A DNA stretch of 64,000 nt from Nocardia sp. NBC_01730 (lineage in GTDB: Bacteria > Actinomycetota > Actinomycetes > Mycobacteriales > Mycobacteriaceae), in NCBI RefSeq assembly GCF_035920445.1, contig NZ_CP109162.1, forward strand, positions 1,860,001 through 1,924,000, written 5' to 3'. Shown here one piece after another: positions 27,396 through 36,487 of this stretch. Position numbers and translations under genes: made by a program. The notes under the pieces are model-generated. The model was given only the letters and a program-made list of their open reading frames with translations, was not told the DNA's origin and searched no databases. Numbering within the stretch: position 1 is the stretch's first letter; each line of letters starts with the position of its first letter.

Positions 27396-28598
27396 CTATT
27401 TCTCCCGGTGCGAACCTAGAACGAGATCTCCGAGGTCGTCGGCGAATGCAGATTGTGGCGGCAGTGCCCACATATGTCGTTTGAGCGCTCGCGCGGCCTG
27501 CCGGTAGGCGGGGTCATCGAGGGTCCGCCGGCAGGCGGTGAAAACATCCGAGGCGGTGACGGTCATGGGATCGATGTGGAGGCCGGTGCCGAGGGTTTCA
27601 CTGCGTCGCGCATTTCCGGGATGATCGGCGAAGAACGGAAGTACCACGTGCGGGACACCGTAGGTTATCGTGTCGCGCATCGAATTCAATCCACCGTGCG
27701 TGATGAACAGGTCCACGTTCGCCAATACGAGGGACTGGGGGACGTACGGCAGGACATGGATGTGTGGTGGTAACGACCGGAATATGTCTTGGTACAGCGA
27801 CGGCAGCGAGACGACCGCGGTACACCGGAGCTCGGCCAAGGCCGCGAAGACCTCCCCGTAGATTTCGGCCATTCGATCCCTGAACCGCGGCGAGAAGGGT
27901 CCGATCGAGCCCAGTGAGAGGTAAACGATCGGTCTGTCGCCAGGCATCGACGTGAACACGTCCGGGAGCAGTTGATCATTGTGACGTACCGGTGGTTCGT
28001 GCCGGTAACGGACCAGTGGGGTGTCGAGATCGGCGTTATTGAATTCTTCCGGCGTCAGGGAGACCGTGAGATGCCGCAGGATTCCCGGTGTCGACGGTTC
28101 TTCCGGAAGCCCAAGTTTGGCCCGCTGAGTGGTCAGAGCGGGCCGGATCAGGTCTTCGTGGAGGCTTCGCACAAGCTGCAGCGGGCCGATATCCACCGTG
28201 ACGTGTGGAATTCCGAGCACCTCCGCGGCCAGGTAACCGCCGAATTCCGAGCACTCGTGCAGGACGACATCGGGCCGCCACTGTTCGGAGACGTTCAGTA
28301 TGTCTTCCGCGACACGCAGGGCGATCCGGTCGCCGAGGAACTCCGTCATGTACATCCGGTCGAACGCGTCTATGTCCCGGTCGAGCAGACGTCCGAAGAT
28401 GGCTGCATCGAACTCGCGGTCGGCCCACCGTATTCCCACGTCTAAGGTCTCGACGCCGTAGTTGCTGTGCAACCAGGCGCCCCACTTCTCGGGTGCCGCA
28501 ACGCGGACATCGTGGCCATGTCTGCTTATCGCGTCGGCCAGTGTGACCAGTCCACGGAAGTGGGACTCGAACTGGTTGACGGTCACCAGCACGCGCAT
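27396..28598 (-). CDS. GT-B glycosyltransferase (MGT/antibiotic family)
   Basis: A 400-residue family 1 glycosyltransferase like those that attach deoxysugars to macrolides and polyketides. The N-terminal acceptor half starts with MRVLVTVNQFESHFRGLVTLA. The C-terminal donor half holds YLSLGSIGPFS and the THGGLNSMRDTITYGVPHVV motif for the nucleotide sugar. Start 28598 gives the family N-terminus. An ATG 24 bases earlier is possible. It is the first gene of the sugar operon. Codon use is a little less GC-biased than in flanking genes. The acceptor could be the polyketide made by the PKS at the right edge, but 21 kb separates them. Confidence 0.9.
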   Translation of the reverse strand: MRVLVTVNQFESHFRGLVTLADAISRHGHDVRVAAPEKWGAWLHSNYGVETLDVGIRWADREFDAAIFGRLLDRDIDAFDRMYMTEFLGDRIALRVAEDILNVSEQWRPDVVLHECSEFGGYLAAEVLGIPHVTVDIGPLQLVRSLHEDLIRPALTTQRAKLGLPEEPSTPGILRHLTVSLTPEEFNNADLDTPLVRYRHEPPVRHNDQLLPDVFTSMPGDRPIVYLSLGSIGPFSPRFRDRMAEIYGEVFAALAELRCTAVVSLPSLYQDIFRSLPPHIHVLPYVPQSLVLANVDLFITHGGLNSMRDTITYGVPHVVLPFFADHPGNARRSETLGTGLHIDPMTVTASDVFTACRRTLDDPAYRQAARALKRHMWALPPQSAFADDLGDLVLGSHREK

Positions 28599-28937
28599 GC
28601 GATCTGCCCGCAAGAAAGCCATGTCGGCAGCGTGACACATTGGGGCACAGGGCCGTACGCGTTTCCGCAGAACTGGCCAGCGACTGTTTCAGCTCGGGAG
28701 GTGTCGCCGCAGGCCAGCTCTCACGCTGGCACGGATAATAGACCGTTATCCGTGCCAGTGGCCTGCGTCTACGACGTGGTACGTGGCTGTCGTGCCACGC
28801 ATTCGCGGCGAAGGTCGAGTTGGCCGTTTGGCGACACACTTTGGCGTATTAGTGGAAGCCGCGGCTCCAGTGGAGTGTTTACGCTGATCATCGGCGGCGG
28901 GCCGACCGGTCGCTGTCGGCGTGATGAAGGAGACCCC

Positions 28938-29735
28938 GTGTTCAGCTATCCTGGCCGTGACGGCCAAACGCTTTTCGCGGCGGAGGTCGGCACCGGCGCT
29001 CGCACGGTTGTCCTCCTGCACGGCGGTGGACCCGACCATCGCAGCTTGTTGCCGCTGGGACACCGCCTGGCTGGTGACTATCGCATCCTCCTGCCCGATA
29101 TCCGAGGTTACGGCCGGTCGCTGTGTCCCGACCCGGCCTGCCACACCTGGCCCCAGTACGCCGAGGACGCGGTGGCGTTGCTCGACCATCTCGGGATCGC
29201 CCGGTCGGCGATCGGCGGTACCGGGATGGGGTCGACTATCGCCGCCCGCACCCTGCTCGCCTACCCCGACCGATTCGACGCCGGAATTCTGATCAGCGTC
29301 GAGGAGATCGAGGACGACGAGGCGAAACAAGCGGAAACGGCGATGATGGACGCCTTCGCGGTCACCGTCGCTACGGACGGCATCGAAGCGGCGTGGGCGC
29401 CGATTCTGCCAGCACTGGCTCCGGTGATCGAAACCTTGGTCCGAGAGGCGATCCCACGCAGTGATCCGGCGAGTATCGCCGCGGCCGCCGCGATCGGTCG
29501 TGACCGCAGCTTCCGCAACTCCTCCGAACTCGCCGCGATCGCCGCGCCCACGCTGGTATTCCCGGGTATCGACGAACGGCACCCTACCTCCGTGGCGCAG
29601 GACCTGGTGCGGATACTGCCGAACGGACATCTCGCCCCGAACACCTTCACTGCCGATATCCGCACCGCGGACGACCTCGCAGACACCCTGGCCCCGGGAA
29701 TTCGAGCGTTCCTGACCAGCGTGTTCAACGACTGA
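28938..29735 (+). CDS. Alpha/beta-hydrolase fold protein with altered nucleophile elbow
   Basis: A 265-residue alpha/beta-hydrolase. HGGGPDHRSLLPLG is the oxyanion-hole loop, DIRGYGRS is the family strand-4 motif, and PGIDERHP and NGHLAPN near the end would supply acid and His. The elbow normally written GxSxG reads GTGMG (in GGTGMGSTIA), so the usual serine is replaced by glycine. The protein may be inactive as an esterase or may use a neighbouring Thr/Ser. The start is GTG 28938 after GAAGGAGA. The upstream extension of the frame overlaps the glycosyltransferase and is rejected. Substrate unknown. Confidence 0.85.
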   Translation: MFSYPGRDGQTLFAAEVGTGARTVVLLHGGGPDHRSLLPLGHRLAGDYRILLPDIRGYGRSLCPDPACHTWPQYAEDAVALLDHLGIARSAIGGTGMGSTIAARTLLAYPDRFDAGILISVEEIEDDEAKQAETAMMDAFAVTVATDGIEAAWAPILPALAPVIETLVREAIPRSDPASIAAAAAIGRDRSFRNSSELAAIAAPTLVFPGIDERHPTSVAQDLVRILPNGHLAPNTFTADIRTADDLADTLAPGIRAFLTSVFND

Positions 29736-30037
29736 ATCGACCGCCGTTCATTCAGCGGCATGAGGAGCAACGACCCCGAACTTCCGGAACTCGGCATCGC
29801 AGGGCGGCGTTCAGCAGGCGCACCCAGCCAGTGGGACACGCTGGTTCACCTTCCGCCGATACCAACCGATCTCGGCCCCGTCGACCAGCATCATTGCCGA
29901 TGACCGACGTCGGAGGTCACCAGCGCAGTCCGGAGGAATACAGACCACTCGAATACGGGCCGATACCAGTACCGACCCCTAACCCACTTCGCAGGGAATT
30001 GACGCGCGCGGCCGACCGATGTGGGGGCAGGGAAGTG
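29736..30037. other. Convergent intergenic gap
   Basis: This lies between the hydrolase and MFS gene ends. A weak inverted repeat (CCGC near 29740 with GCGG near 29755) follows the hydrolase stop and may help termination. No gene is visible. Confidence 0.35.
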
Positions 30038-31402
30038 CTACGCCACCGCGGCCGGGTCCTCGCGAGGGATGAAGGAGACGCCACGGCGCGAGAGCCGCAG
30101 ACGTTGGCCGCTGACGCGGCCGAGGATCAACGCGACGGCGACCGCTGCGGTCGCGGAGATCGCGCCGCAGGCGAACAGGCCGATTCGTGGCCCGAACTGT
30201 TCGGTGACCCAGCCGACTATGGGCCCGCCGATCGGTGTGCCGCCGGTGAAGACCATCATGTAGAGGGACATCACCCGCCCCCGCATTGTCGGGTCGGTGG
30301 CCAATTGCACCATCGAGTTGCTCGATGTGTTGAAGGTGACCCCGAGCATGCCCACCACGATCAACATCGCAGCGAACAGCCAGTATTCCGGTGCGAACGC
30401 GGTGACCGCCTCCATAACGCCGAAGCCGACCGCGGTCATCACCAGCATCCGCAGTCGCACCCACGACTTCCGTGTCGCGAGCAGTGCACCCGCCAGCGAC
30501 CCGGCGGCCAGCGCGGTGTTGAGCAGTCCGTACTGTCCAGCGTCGATACGGAAAACGTGGTACGCAAATCCCGACAGCACGGTGGGGAAGTTGAACCCGA
30601 ATGTCCCGATGAAGCCCACCAGCGCGATCGGCCAGATCAGCTGTGGACGCGCTTTCACGTACCGAAGTCCCTCCCGCAGCTGTCCCTTCTGTCGGGACAG
30701 CCGAGGTACCGGCCGCTGCTGCGACGTCCGCACAGCCAGCAAACCGCCGATCACAGCGCCGAAGGAGCAAGCGTTGATGACGAACGCCCACCCCGAGCCC
30801 ACGGCCGCGATCACCGCGCCGGCCACCGCAGGCCCGATCAGCCGCGCGGTCTGGAAGTTCGCCGCGTTGAGGCTCACCGCGTTGCGCAGCTGGTTGTGGC
30901 CGACCATCTCCGCGACGAAGGTCTGCCGGGTCGGGTTGTCCACGACCGTGACCAGCCCGACCAGCAGGGCCAGCAGGTAGACATGCCAGAGCTGCACCGT
31001 CCCGGTCAGCGTCAGGACCCCGAGCGCTGCGGCGAGCAGGCCCATGCTGCTCTGAGTGAAAATCAGCAGCTGGCGCTTGTGGAAGCGGTCTGCGATCACG
31101 CCGCCGTAGAGGCCGAAAAACAGCATCGGCAGAAACTGCATGGCGGTGGTGATTCCGACGGCGAAGGAGCTGCCAGTGAGGTTGAGGACCAGCCAGTCCT
31201 GGGCAATGCGCTGCATCCAGGTGCCAGTGTTCGAAACTACCTGGCCGACGAAGTAGTAGCGGTAGTTGCGTACGGCGAGTGAGGCGAACATACCGACCTT
31301 GTGGTCGGACGGCTGGGCATCCGGCTGGTCGCGGCAGCAGTCGTAGTCTCTCGTGCCGGAGAGGTCCTTGTCATGGTCGTGGGTTCGGATTGTCGAAGTC
31401 AC
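30038..31402 (-). CDS. MFS efflux transporter (MFS_3 / EntS-like)
   Basis: A 454-residue major facilitator with about 12 membrane helices. It is typical of the DHA/EntS-type exporters, with NYRYYFVGQVVSNTGTWMQR opening helix 1, the motif-A-like GLYGGVIADRFHKRQLL after helix 2, and NPTRQTF and NTSSNSMVQL later. GTG 31402 preceded by GGGGAGA is preferred. Longer starts overlap the MarR gene. It lies just downstream of, and in the same direction as, a MarR regulator, a standard drug-efflux pair. The exported compound is unknown and may be a toxic or self-made metabolite. Confidence 0.88.
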   Translation of the reverse strand: MTSTIRTHDHDKDLSGTRDYDCCRDQPDAQPSDHKVGMFASLAVRNYRYYFVGQVVSNTGTWMQRIAQDWLVLNLTGSSFAVGITTAMQFLPMLFFGLYGGVIADRFHKRQLLIFTQSSMGLLAAALGVLTLTGTVQLWHVYLLALLVGLVTVVDNPTRQTFVAEMVGHNQLRNAVSLNAANFQTARLIGPAVAGAVIAAVGSGWAFVINACSFGAVIGGLLAVRTSQQRPVPRLSRQKGQLREGLRYVKARPQLIWPIALVGFIGTFGFNFPTVLSGFAYHVFRIDAGQYGLLNTALAAGSLAGALLATRKSWVRLRMLVMTAVGFGVMEAVTAFAPEYWLFAAMLIVVGMLGVTFNTSSNSMVQLATDPTMRGRVMSLYMMVFTGGTPIGGPIVGWVTEQFGPRIGLFACGAISATAAVAVALILGRVSGQRLRLSRRGVSFIPREDPAAVA

Positions 31403-31464
31403 TGCGGTCTCCCCTGCGTGGTGTCTCCTTGTACTGTCGGTCGATACGGAACGTATGGTCGGGT

Positions 31465-31902
31465 TCATAACTGTGCGAGGCGCTCGAGTACCGGCGCGGC
31501 GGAGCGCAAACACGCCCACTCTTCTTCGGTGAGGCCCTGGGCCAACTCCGCCAGCCACGCATCGCGCTTCCGGCGACTCTCGGCCAGGATCTCCGCTGCC
31601 GACTCGGTGGCGGTTACCACCACCTGCCGCCGGTCCTCCGGATGCGGCCCGCGCCTGACCAGGCCCTTGTCCTCCAGCAGCGCGATGATCCTCGTCATCG
31701 ACGGCGGTTGGACGTACTCCTTACGGGCCAGCTCACTGGGCGTGGCTCGGCCATGGCGGGCGAGCGTCCCGAGCACCTGCATCTCGGCCGAGCTCAGTGA
31801 ATGCTCGACCTGCTGATGGCGCAGGCGGCGGGCGAGCAGCATGATCGACGCGCGCAGCGTGGTCACGGCGGCACGGTCGTCCTCAGCAATCAGCTCCGGC
31901 AT
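31465..31902 (-). CDS. MarR-family transcriptional regulator
   Basis: A 145-residue winged-helix dimer. LSSAEMQVLGTLARHG and TPSELARKEYVQPPSMTRII form the helix-turn-helix, RRGPHPEDRRQVVVTAT is the beta wing with the conserved DxR, and N- and C-terminal helices make the dimer interface. It likely represses itself and the downstream MFS exporter. A near-palindromic site lies 19 bases upstream of its start. Length is normal. Confidence 0.92.
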   Translation of the reverse strand: MPELIAEDDRAAVTTLRASIMLLARRLRHQQVEHSLSSAEMQVLGTLARHGRATPSELARKEYVQPPSMTRIIALLEDKGLVRRGPHPEDRRQVVVTATESAAEILAESRRKRDAWLAELAQGLTEEEWACLRSAAPVLERLAQL

Positions 31903-31920
31903 GAATTTTAGGCTACCTTA

Positions 31921-31937
31921 TTACTCTATCTAAGTAG
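31921..31937. promoter_or_regulatory. Candidate MarR operator
   Basis: TTACT-CTATCTA-AGTAG is an imperfect inverted repeat with 5-base arms in an AT-rich island directly upstream of the marR start (31902) and overlapping the start of the divergent frame at 31942. It would serve MarR autorepression. Confidence 0.45.
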
Positions 31938-31941
31938 ATCG

Positions 31942-32334
31942 TTGTACTGCGCCATCCGCTATACCAGCCCCTCGACCGTCGACGACGACGCCACCGTCGA
32001 CGAAACCGGAATCAGCCTCCAGGCCCAGTTCACCGGCGCAGAGGCCGCCCCCGCCTACGACCGTTGGAAACAGACCGACACCGCCGCCACCGGAGCGGGG
32101 CGGGCCTCCGGCGAGGTCACTGGAATCGGCACCAAGGGCTACTGGCACACCGCGACCACCGACACCAGCAACGGAATGACCTACATCGTGGGCGTGCACG
32201 ACAGCAACATCTCGGTGCGAGTAGAAGTCGCCGTCCTGCGCGCAAAAGGCGAACCCCCAGTGAATCGGGACGAGCTCGACACGATCGCCAAAAACCAAGC
32301 CCGGCAAGCTTTGAATGGACTGAAGAAGGAATAG
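31942..32334 (+). CDS. Hypothetical protein, possibly a 5'-truncated secreted protein
   Basis: A 130-residue frame with coding-like codon use: GISLQAQFTGAEAAPAYDRW, GYWHTATTDTSNGMTYIVGV, VEVAVLRAKG, ending IAKNQARQALNGLKKE. The fold looks like the C-terminal domain of actinobacterial secreted or lipoprotein families of unknown function. There is no signal peptide, and the first codons overlap the MarR operator, so the 5' part is probably missing. I do not recognise the family. Confidence 0.55.
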   Translation: MYCAIRYTSPSTVDDDATVDETGISLQAQFTGAEAAPAYDRWKQTDTAATGAGRASGEVTGIGTKGYWHTATTDTSNGMTYIVGVHDSNISVRVEVAVLRAKGEPPVNRDELDTIAKNQARQALNGLKKE

Positions 32335-32676
32335 GCGCCACCAGCCATACGCGACGGTGTCCGATAGCCGATATGACAAGACCCACCTGATCGAGCTCCA
32401 CCCAGGGTTGGGCAGGTCCATCGAAAGCCGACATCATCGATCCGGAGTCGGGGTTGGCAGCGAGATCACGAAGGTTATCGTGGTGACCTATCCGGCAGTG
32501 GTGCGGCCGGGCGGTCGGACCGCAACGATCCGTCTACGAGTTCGAGGAAGCCCCGCAGCGACGAGGACGGCAACCGCGCGGATCTTCAACCGTAGAGACC
32601 TCGAGGATGCGGATTGAACATCCCACGCGTCGTCGTTCCACGTGGGTGTCGGTGGGTATCGGTAGCGTCGGGTGCT
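32335..32676. other. Gap upstream of ligA without a recognisable gene
   Basis: No frame with good codon bias or motif. The ligA frame can be read from TTG 32614, but that extension lacks homology. I see nothing else. Confidence 0.4.
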
Positions 32677-34668
32677 GTGGAAACTGGGGAACGAATCCAA
32701 GAGCTCGCGGATCGCATTGTGGCGCTGCGCGACGCCTACTACCAGGGCTCGCCGCTGGTCGCGGACGCCGAGTACGACGCGATCGAGGACGAGCTACGTG
32801 GCCTGATCGAGGCGCACCCCGACCTCACGCCCGACCCGAATCCGCTGGAGGAGGTCGGCGCGCCCGCGGTGCTGCATGCCCCGATCCGGCACTCGCGTCC
32901 AATGCTGTCACTCGAGAAGGCGACCAAACCTGAGCAGGTCGCGGCGTTCTTCGACCGCTTCCCCGGCCAGCCGGTGGTGGTGATGCCGAAGCTCGACGGC
33001 TTGTCTCTGGCCTTGGTCTTCGAGGACGGGCGGCTGGTGCGGGCCGTGACCCGGGGTGATGGCACCACCGGTGACGACGTGACCGTGCTGGTCCGCGCGT
33101 TGGTCGATGGCGTCCCCGAGCGGATCGACGTCCCGGGGCGGGTGGAGGTGCGTGGCGAGGCGGTGATGCTGCGCTCGACCTTCCTCGCCTACAACACGGC
33201 GCATCCGGACAAGCCGCTGATCAATCCGCGCAACGCCGCGGCGGGCACGCTGCGGGCGAAGGACCCGGCCACAGTCTCCGAGCGCCGCCTGCGGTTCTTC
33301 GGCTTCGATTTGGATACCTCTGCTGGCGGCGCTGCGGTCGATCTGGAGCAGGGGCTGCAGGCACTGGGAGTCGCGGGTGCGCAGATGCGGCTCTGCGCCG
33401 GCGCCGAGCAGGCGCAGGTGGCGATCACCGCGATCGAGCAAGGTCGCAACGAGCTGGACTACGACCTCGACGGTGCGGTGCTGCGGCTGGCTGACCGCGA
33501 TGCCTACGCGGCGGCCGGGACTCGGTCGAACTCCCCACGTGGCGCGCTGGCGTTCAAGTTCGCCGCCGAGGAGAAGACCACGTTGCTGGCCGACGTGGTC
33601 TGGGACGTCGGCAAGACGGGCAAGATCGTCCCGGTCGCGTGGCTGGAGCCGGTGTTCGTGGGCGGCACGACGGTCACGAAGGCGACGCTGGCCAACCAAG
33701 AGGTGATCCGCGCCCGCGACATCAAGGTCGGTGACACGGTGCTGGTGCGCCGCGCAGGCGACGTGATCCCGTTCGTGGCGGGTGTGCTCGACGCCTCCAA
33801 GCGCACGGGTGAGGAGCGCGAGATCGTGCCGCCCGCCGCCTGCCCCTCGTGCGAGCAGCCGGTGACCGAGAACGGCAACAGCCGGGAGCTGTTCTGCACC
33901 AACGTGTCGTGCCCCGCACAGACGGTGCGCAGGCTCATCCACTGGGCGTCGCGGGCGGCGGCGGACATCGACGCCATCGGGCAGGTGTGGATCGAACGCC
34001 TGGCCGAGGCGGGCGTCCTGGAGCGCCCGTCGGACTTCTACACGCTGACAAAGGAACGTCTGCTCGAGTTCGACCGCATAGGCGAGGTCTCGGCCGCGCG
34101 CATGATCGACTCGATCGATGCCAGCCGCCACGTCGGCCTGCGCCGCGCGCTGATCGGCCTGGCGATCCCGATGGCCTCCGACGGCACCGCCGCGCGCCTG
34201 GCCCGGGCGGGATTCGGCTCCCTGGAGGAGGTCGCCGACGCGGGCGAGGAACGGCTCGTGGCTGTGGAGGATATCGGACCGAAAGTCGCCGCCTCCCTGG
34301 TCACGCACCTCACTCGCCTGCGCCCCGAACTGGAACGGCTACGAGAGGCGGGCGTCTGTCTGGACGTGCGCGAGGAGGACCTTCCCCCGGTCATTGCGGC
34401 TGGCGCGCCCCTGGAAGGAAAGACCGTGGTGATCACCGGCGCTATCAGTGACCCGCGCTCCGGCGAGAAGGTCGCCCGCCCGACGTTCCAACGCCTGTGT
34501 GAGAAGGCGGGCGCGACGGCGGCGTCCTCGGTCTCGGCGAACACCGACCTGCTCATCACCGGAGCTGGGGTCGGTGAGAGCAAGTTGACCAAGGCAGAGA
34601 AGCTCGGCGTCGAGGTCGTCGACCAGGGCGAGATCTGGAACCTGCTGATCGCCGCTAAGGTCATCTAG
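32677..34668 (+). CDS. ligA: NAD-dependent DNA ligase (LigA type)
   Basis: A 663-residue ligase sealing nicks with NAD. The Ia/NAD-binding domain has DAYYQGSPLVADAEYD (residues 19-34). The adenylation site KLDG is at 105-108 (Lys105) and RGDGTTGDDVT follows. The OB fold contains LANQEVIRARDIKVGD. A four-Cys zinc site (CPSCEQP...CTNVSCPAQ) lies near 388-415, then helix-hairpin-helix repeats (VEDIGPKVAASLV) and a C-terminal BRCT domain (KTVVITGAIS). The start is GTG 32677. It is short for an actinobacterial housekeeping LigA and stands alone, away from the usual neighbours, so it may be a second ligase. Confidence 0.9.
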   Translation: METGERIQELADRIVALRDAYYQGSPLVADAEYDAIEDELRGLIEAHPDLTPDPNPLEEVGAPAVLHAPIRHSRPMLSLEKATKPEQVAAFFDRFPGQPVVVMPKLDGLSLALVFEDGRLVRAVTRGDGTTGDDVTVLVRALVDGVPERIDVPGRVEVRGEAVMLRSTFLAYNTAHPDKPLINPRNAAAGTLRAKDPATVSERRLRFFGFDLDTSAGGAAVDLEQGLQALGVAGAQMRLCAGAEQAQVAITAIEQGRNELDYDLDGAVLRLADRDAYAAAGTRSNSPRGALAFKFAAEEKTTLLADVVWDVGKTGKIVPVAWLEPVFVGGTTVTKATLANQEVIRARDIKVGDTVLVRRAGDVIPFVAGVLDASKRTGEEREIVPPAACPSCEQPVTENGNSRELFCTNVSCPAQTVRRLIHWASRAAADIDAIGQVWIERLAEAGVLERPSDFYTLTKERLLEFDRIGEVSAARMIDSIDASRHVGLRRALIGLAIPMASDGTAARLARAGFGSLEEVADAGEERLVAVEDIGPKVAASLVTHLTRLRPELERLREAGVCLDVREEDLPPVIAAGAPLEGKTVVITGAISDPRSGEKVARPTFQRLCEKAGATAASSVSANTDLLITGAGVGESKLTKAEKLGVEVVDQGEIWNLLIAAKVI

Positions 34669-34916
34669 ACCTCGGTGCGCCCGGCCTCACCGACCGGAAC
34701 ATGCCGAAATGACTTGTGGCCACGTGTTCTCGACCGCGGACCGTTTCGGCCACAAGCCCTCACCGATCTCCATACAGCCGATTATTGCGCGCCGAACTGG
34801 GCAAGAGCTAGAGGTTCACACACTCATCGGCGATACAGGATGTTCCCAACCGCAACGGGCCTGGCGCGCCGGGTGACACGGCCTATGGGCCATGTCGGAA
34901 CGGGGCCCATTGTCGG

Positions 34917-35627
34917 TCAGGTCGGATCGGCAGTGAGGTGGTGGTATGCGGTGTCGAGAGGGATGTCGACTGCGAACCAGGCTGCGGGTCGATCGTCGTC
35001 GCGGGGGCACCAGGCGGTCGCGAGACACAGTCGGGCCACTTCCGCGGTGGCCAGGCCGGGCAGATGCCACGCAATTCGGATCGGATCTGTGTATCGCACA
35101 CCGTATTCGGTGGTCGTTTTGTCCTCACCGGTCGGCAGCAGGTGCGCCCAACTGGCGGGCATCAGCCGACCGTCCGCGGCATGCATGGCGAGCAGCTCGG
35201 AATCCGGGCCGCCGATCGACACCATGAAGTGTTCGTTCTCGACACTCACGGCCGCAAGACATTCGCCGGGGTCCGGGCCGCCGTAAGCATCGGCGGGCAC
35301 GTTGGTCAGTTCGGCCGAGACGACCAGTCCGGACAGCCCGTCGCGCGCCTGCACCTGCCAGATTCCGGCCCACATCGGGACCCGCACGCCGCCGTCCCAG
35401 GGCTGCACGTCGATGCTTCCGATCAGCAGATCAACCGTTGCGGTTCGATGCCGCCACCGGTGCAGGCACGAGCCGTTCGCCAAGCGCCACACAGCATTCG
35501 GCTCGGCCGGTAGCGCATCCGATCCGAGCGTGACAGAGAAATCGACGGTGCCGAGGGGCGTGTCGATCACAGCTGGATGACGGTCTGCCTGTGCCAGGTG
35601 GTCGGTGGGGAGCATGCCCCCCATCAT
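34917..35627 (-). CDS. Hypothetical protein
   Basis: A 236-residue soluble protein with strong coding bias. It has a beta-rich middle (GTVDFSVTLGSD, RTATVDLLIGSIDVQPWDGG, ARDGLSGLVVSAELTNVP) and a C-terminal part with EVARLCLATAWCPRDDDRPAAWF. ATG 35627, 35624 or 35615 could start it. The gap from ligA (34669-34916) is plain. I do not recognise a family or catalytic motif, and the neighbours do not suggest a role. Confidence 0.65.
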   Translation of the reverse strand: MMGGMLPTDHLAQADRHPAVIDTPLGTVDFSVTLGSDALPAEPNAVWRLANGSCLHRWRHRTATVDLLIGSIDVQPWDGGVRVPMWAGIWQVQARDGLSGLVVSAELTNVPADAYGGPDPGECLAAVSVENEHFMVSIGGPDSELLAMHAADGRLMPASWAHLLPTGEDKTTTEYGVRYTDPIRIAWHLPGLATAEVARLCLATAWCPRDDDRPAAWFAVDIPLDTAYHHLTADPT

Positions 35628-35785
35628 GCAGGTTTGCGTTCACGAGGAACCGGTGGGTCGCGGGACCGCCGAGCCGGTCCCCCGCTCCCGAAATCGCATT
35701 TCGGCATTGCAAGATTGCGGAATTGCTCTGAGCCTGAGCCGGTCTCGCCCGTCCCCCCGTGACCTCGTAGCCGGATCGGCTCAGC

Positions 35786-35862
35786 GCGATACGCGATACG
35801 CGATACGCGATACGCGATACGCGATACGCGATACGCGATACGCGATACGCGATACGCGATAC
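35786..35862 (+). repeat. Eleven perfect tandem copies of GCGATAC
   Basis: Seventy-seven bases consist of exactly 11 uninterrupted 7-base units, between the hypothetical gene at 35627 and the end of the hemerythrin gene. Seven is not a multiple of three, so the array is not coding. Such arrays vary by slipped-strand replication. The rest of 35628-35917 holds no gene I can see. Confidence 0.97.
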
Positions 35863-35917
35863 GAAGGATGTTGCGGGAGGCGTGGCGGTTCCTGACTGCC
35901 GCGGCCCGTCTGCTGGG

Positions 35918-36487
35918 TCAGTTCCGCTTCAGGGTGCCGACACTCAGCGATCCGCTCGCAGCGATCCGCAGCCTCTTCTCTGCCGCGCGAACGTAGCTGA
36001 CGGGATCCTTGTCGACGGGCTGGACGTCGGCGTAGTTCCGCGCCTCGAAAGCGGCGAAGGCGACGGCCAGCTGATGGCGGCGCGGCAACCCGGCCAGGCG
36101 GCGGAAGTCGGTCAGGCCCTCACGTTCTTCCTCGGCCATGTGATCGCTGTTGGCCGAGTTCGCTGCCGCGACAGCCACATACCAGTCAGCGGTGCCGACC
36201 CGATGACGCGCCACTTCGACGATCGCGTCCCTGATCTCGTTGTGGTCGTGGATAGCGTCGAGTTTCTCCTCCTCCACCCCGCCCGCGCACCGGGCCGCGA
36301 GACCCACCTGCAGCAGCGCGGGGTAGAAGATCTCCTTCTCTGCCTGCGCATACAGCTCGAGGAAGGCCGCCAGCCTGTCCCAGATCACCGAAAGCACATC
36401 GGTCTCCGCGCGAGTAATCTGCTCCAGGATCGCGAACAGCCGCCGCTGCTCATGGTGGTCATCAAGGATCAACTCGGCAATGTCCAC
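35918..36487 (-). CDS. Hemerythrin-like (HHE) domain protein
   Basis: A 189-residue four-helix protein with iron-ligand-type motifs: DDHHEQRRLF (residue 10 onward), AEKEIFYPALL, HDHNEIRDAI and SDHMAEEEREGL. Such proteins bind a diiron centre and sense or handle oxygen, nitric oxide or peroxide in the cytoplasm. The C-terminal third (EARNYADVQ...) is outside the domain. The start is GTG 36487 after GGGAGG. It may belong to redox-stress functions like those at the left of the window. Confidence 0.87.
   Translation of the reverse strand: MDIAELILDDHHEQRRLFAILEQITRAETDVLSVIWDRLAAFLELYAQAEKEIFYPALLQVGLAARCAGGVEEEKLDAIHDHNEIRDAIVEVARHRVGTADWYVAVAAANSANSDHMAEEEREGLTDFRRLAGLPRRHQLAVAFAAFEARNYADVQPVDKDPVSYVRAAEKRLRIAASGSLSVGTLKRN

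Noticed and set aside
29831..31282. A 483-codon plus-strand frame
   Set aside because: It lies antisense to the MFS transporter, whose membrane helices and motifs are clear. The frame is His/Arg-rich and typical of GC-driven shadow frames.
32908..34308. A 466-codon minus-strand frame
   Set aside because: It is antisense to the DNA ligase, without motifs and with shadow-type composition.
35786..35862. CRISPR array
   Set aside because: The repeats are 7 bases long and abut directly without spacers, so this is a simple tandem repeat. No cas genes are nearby.
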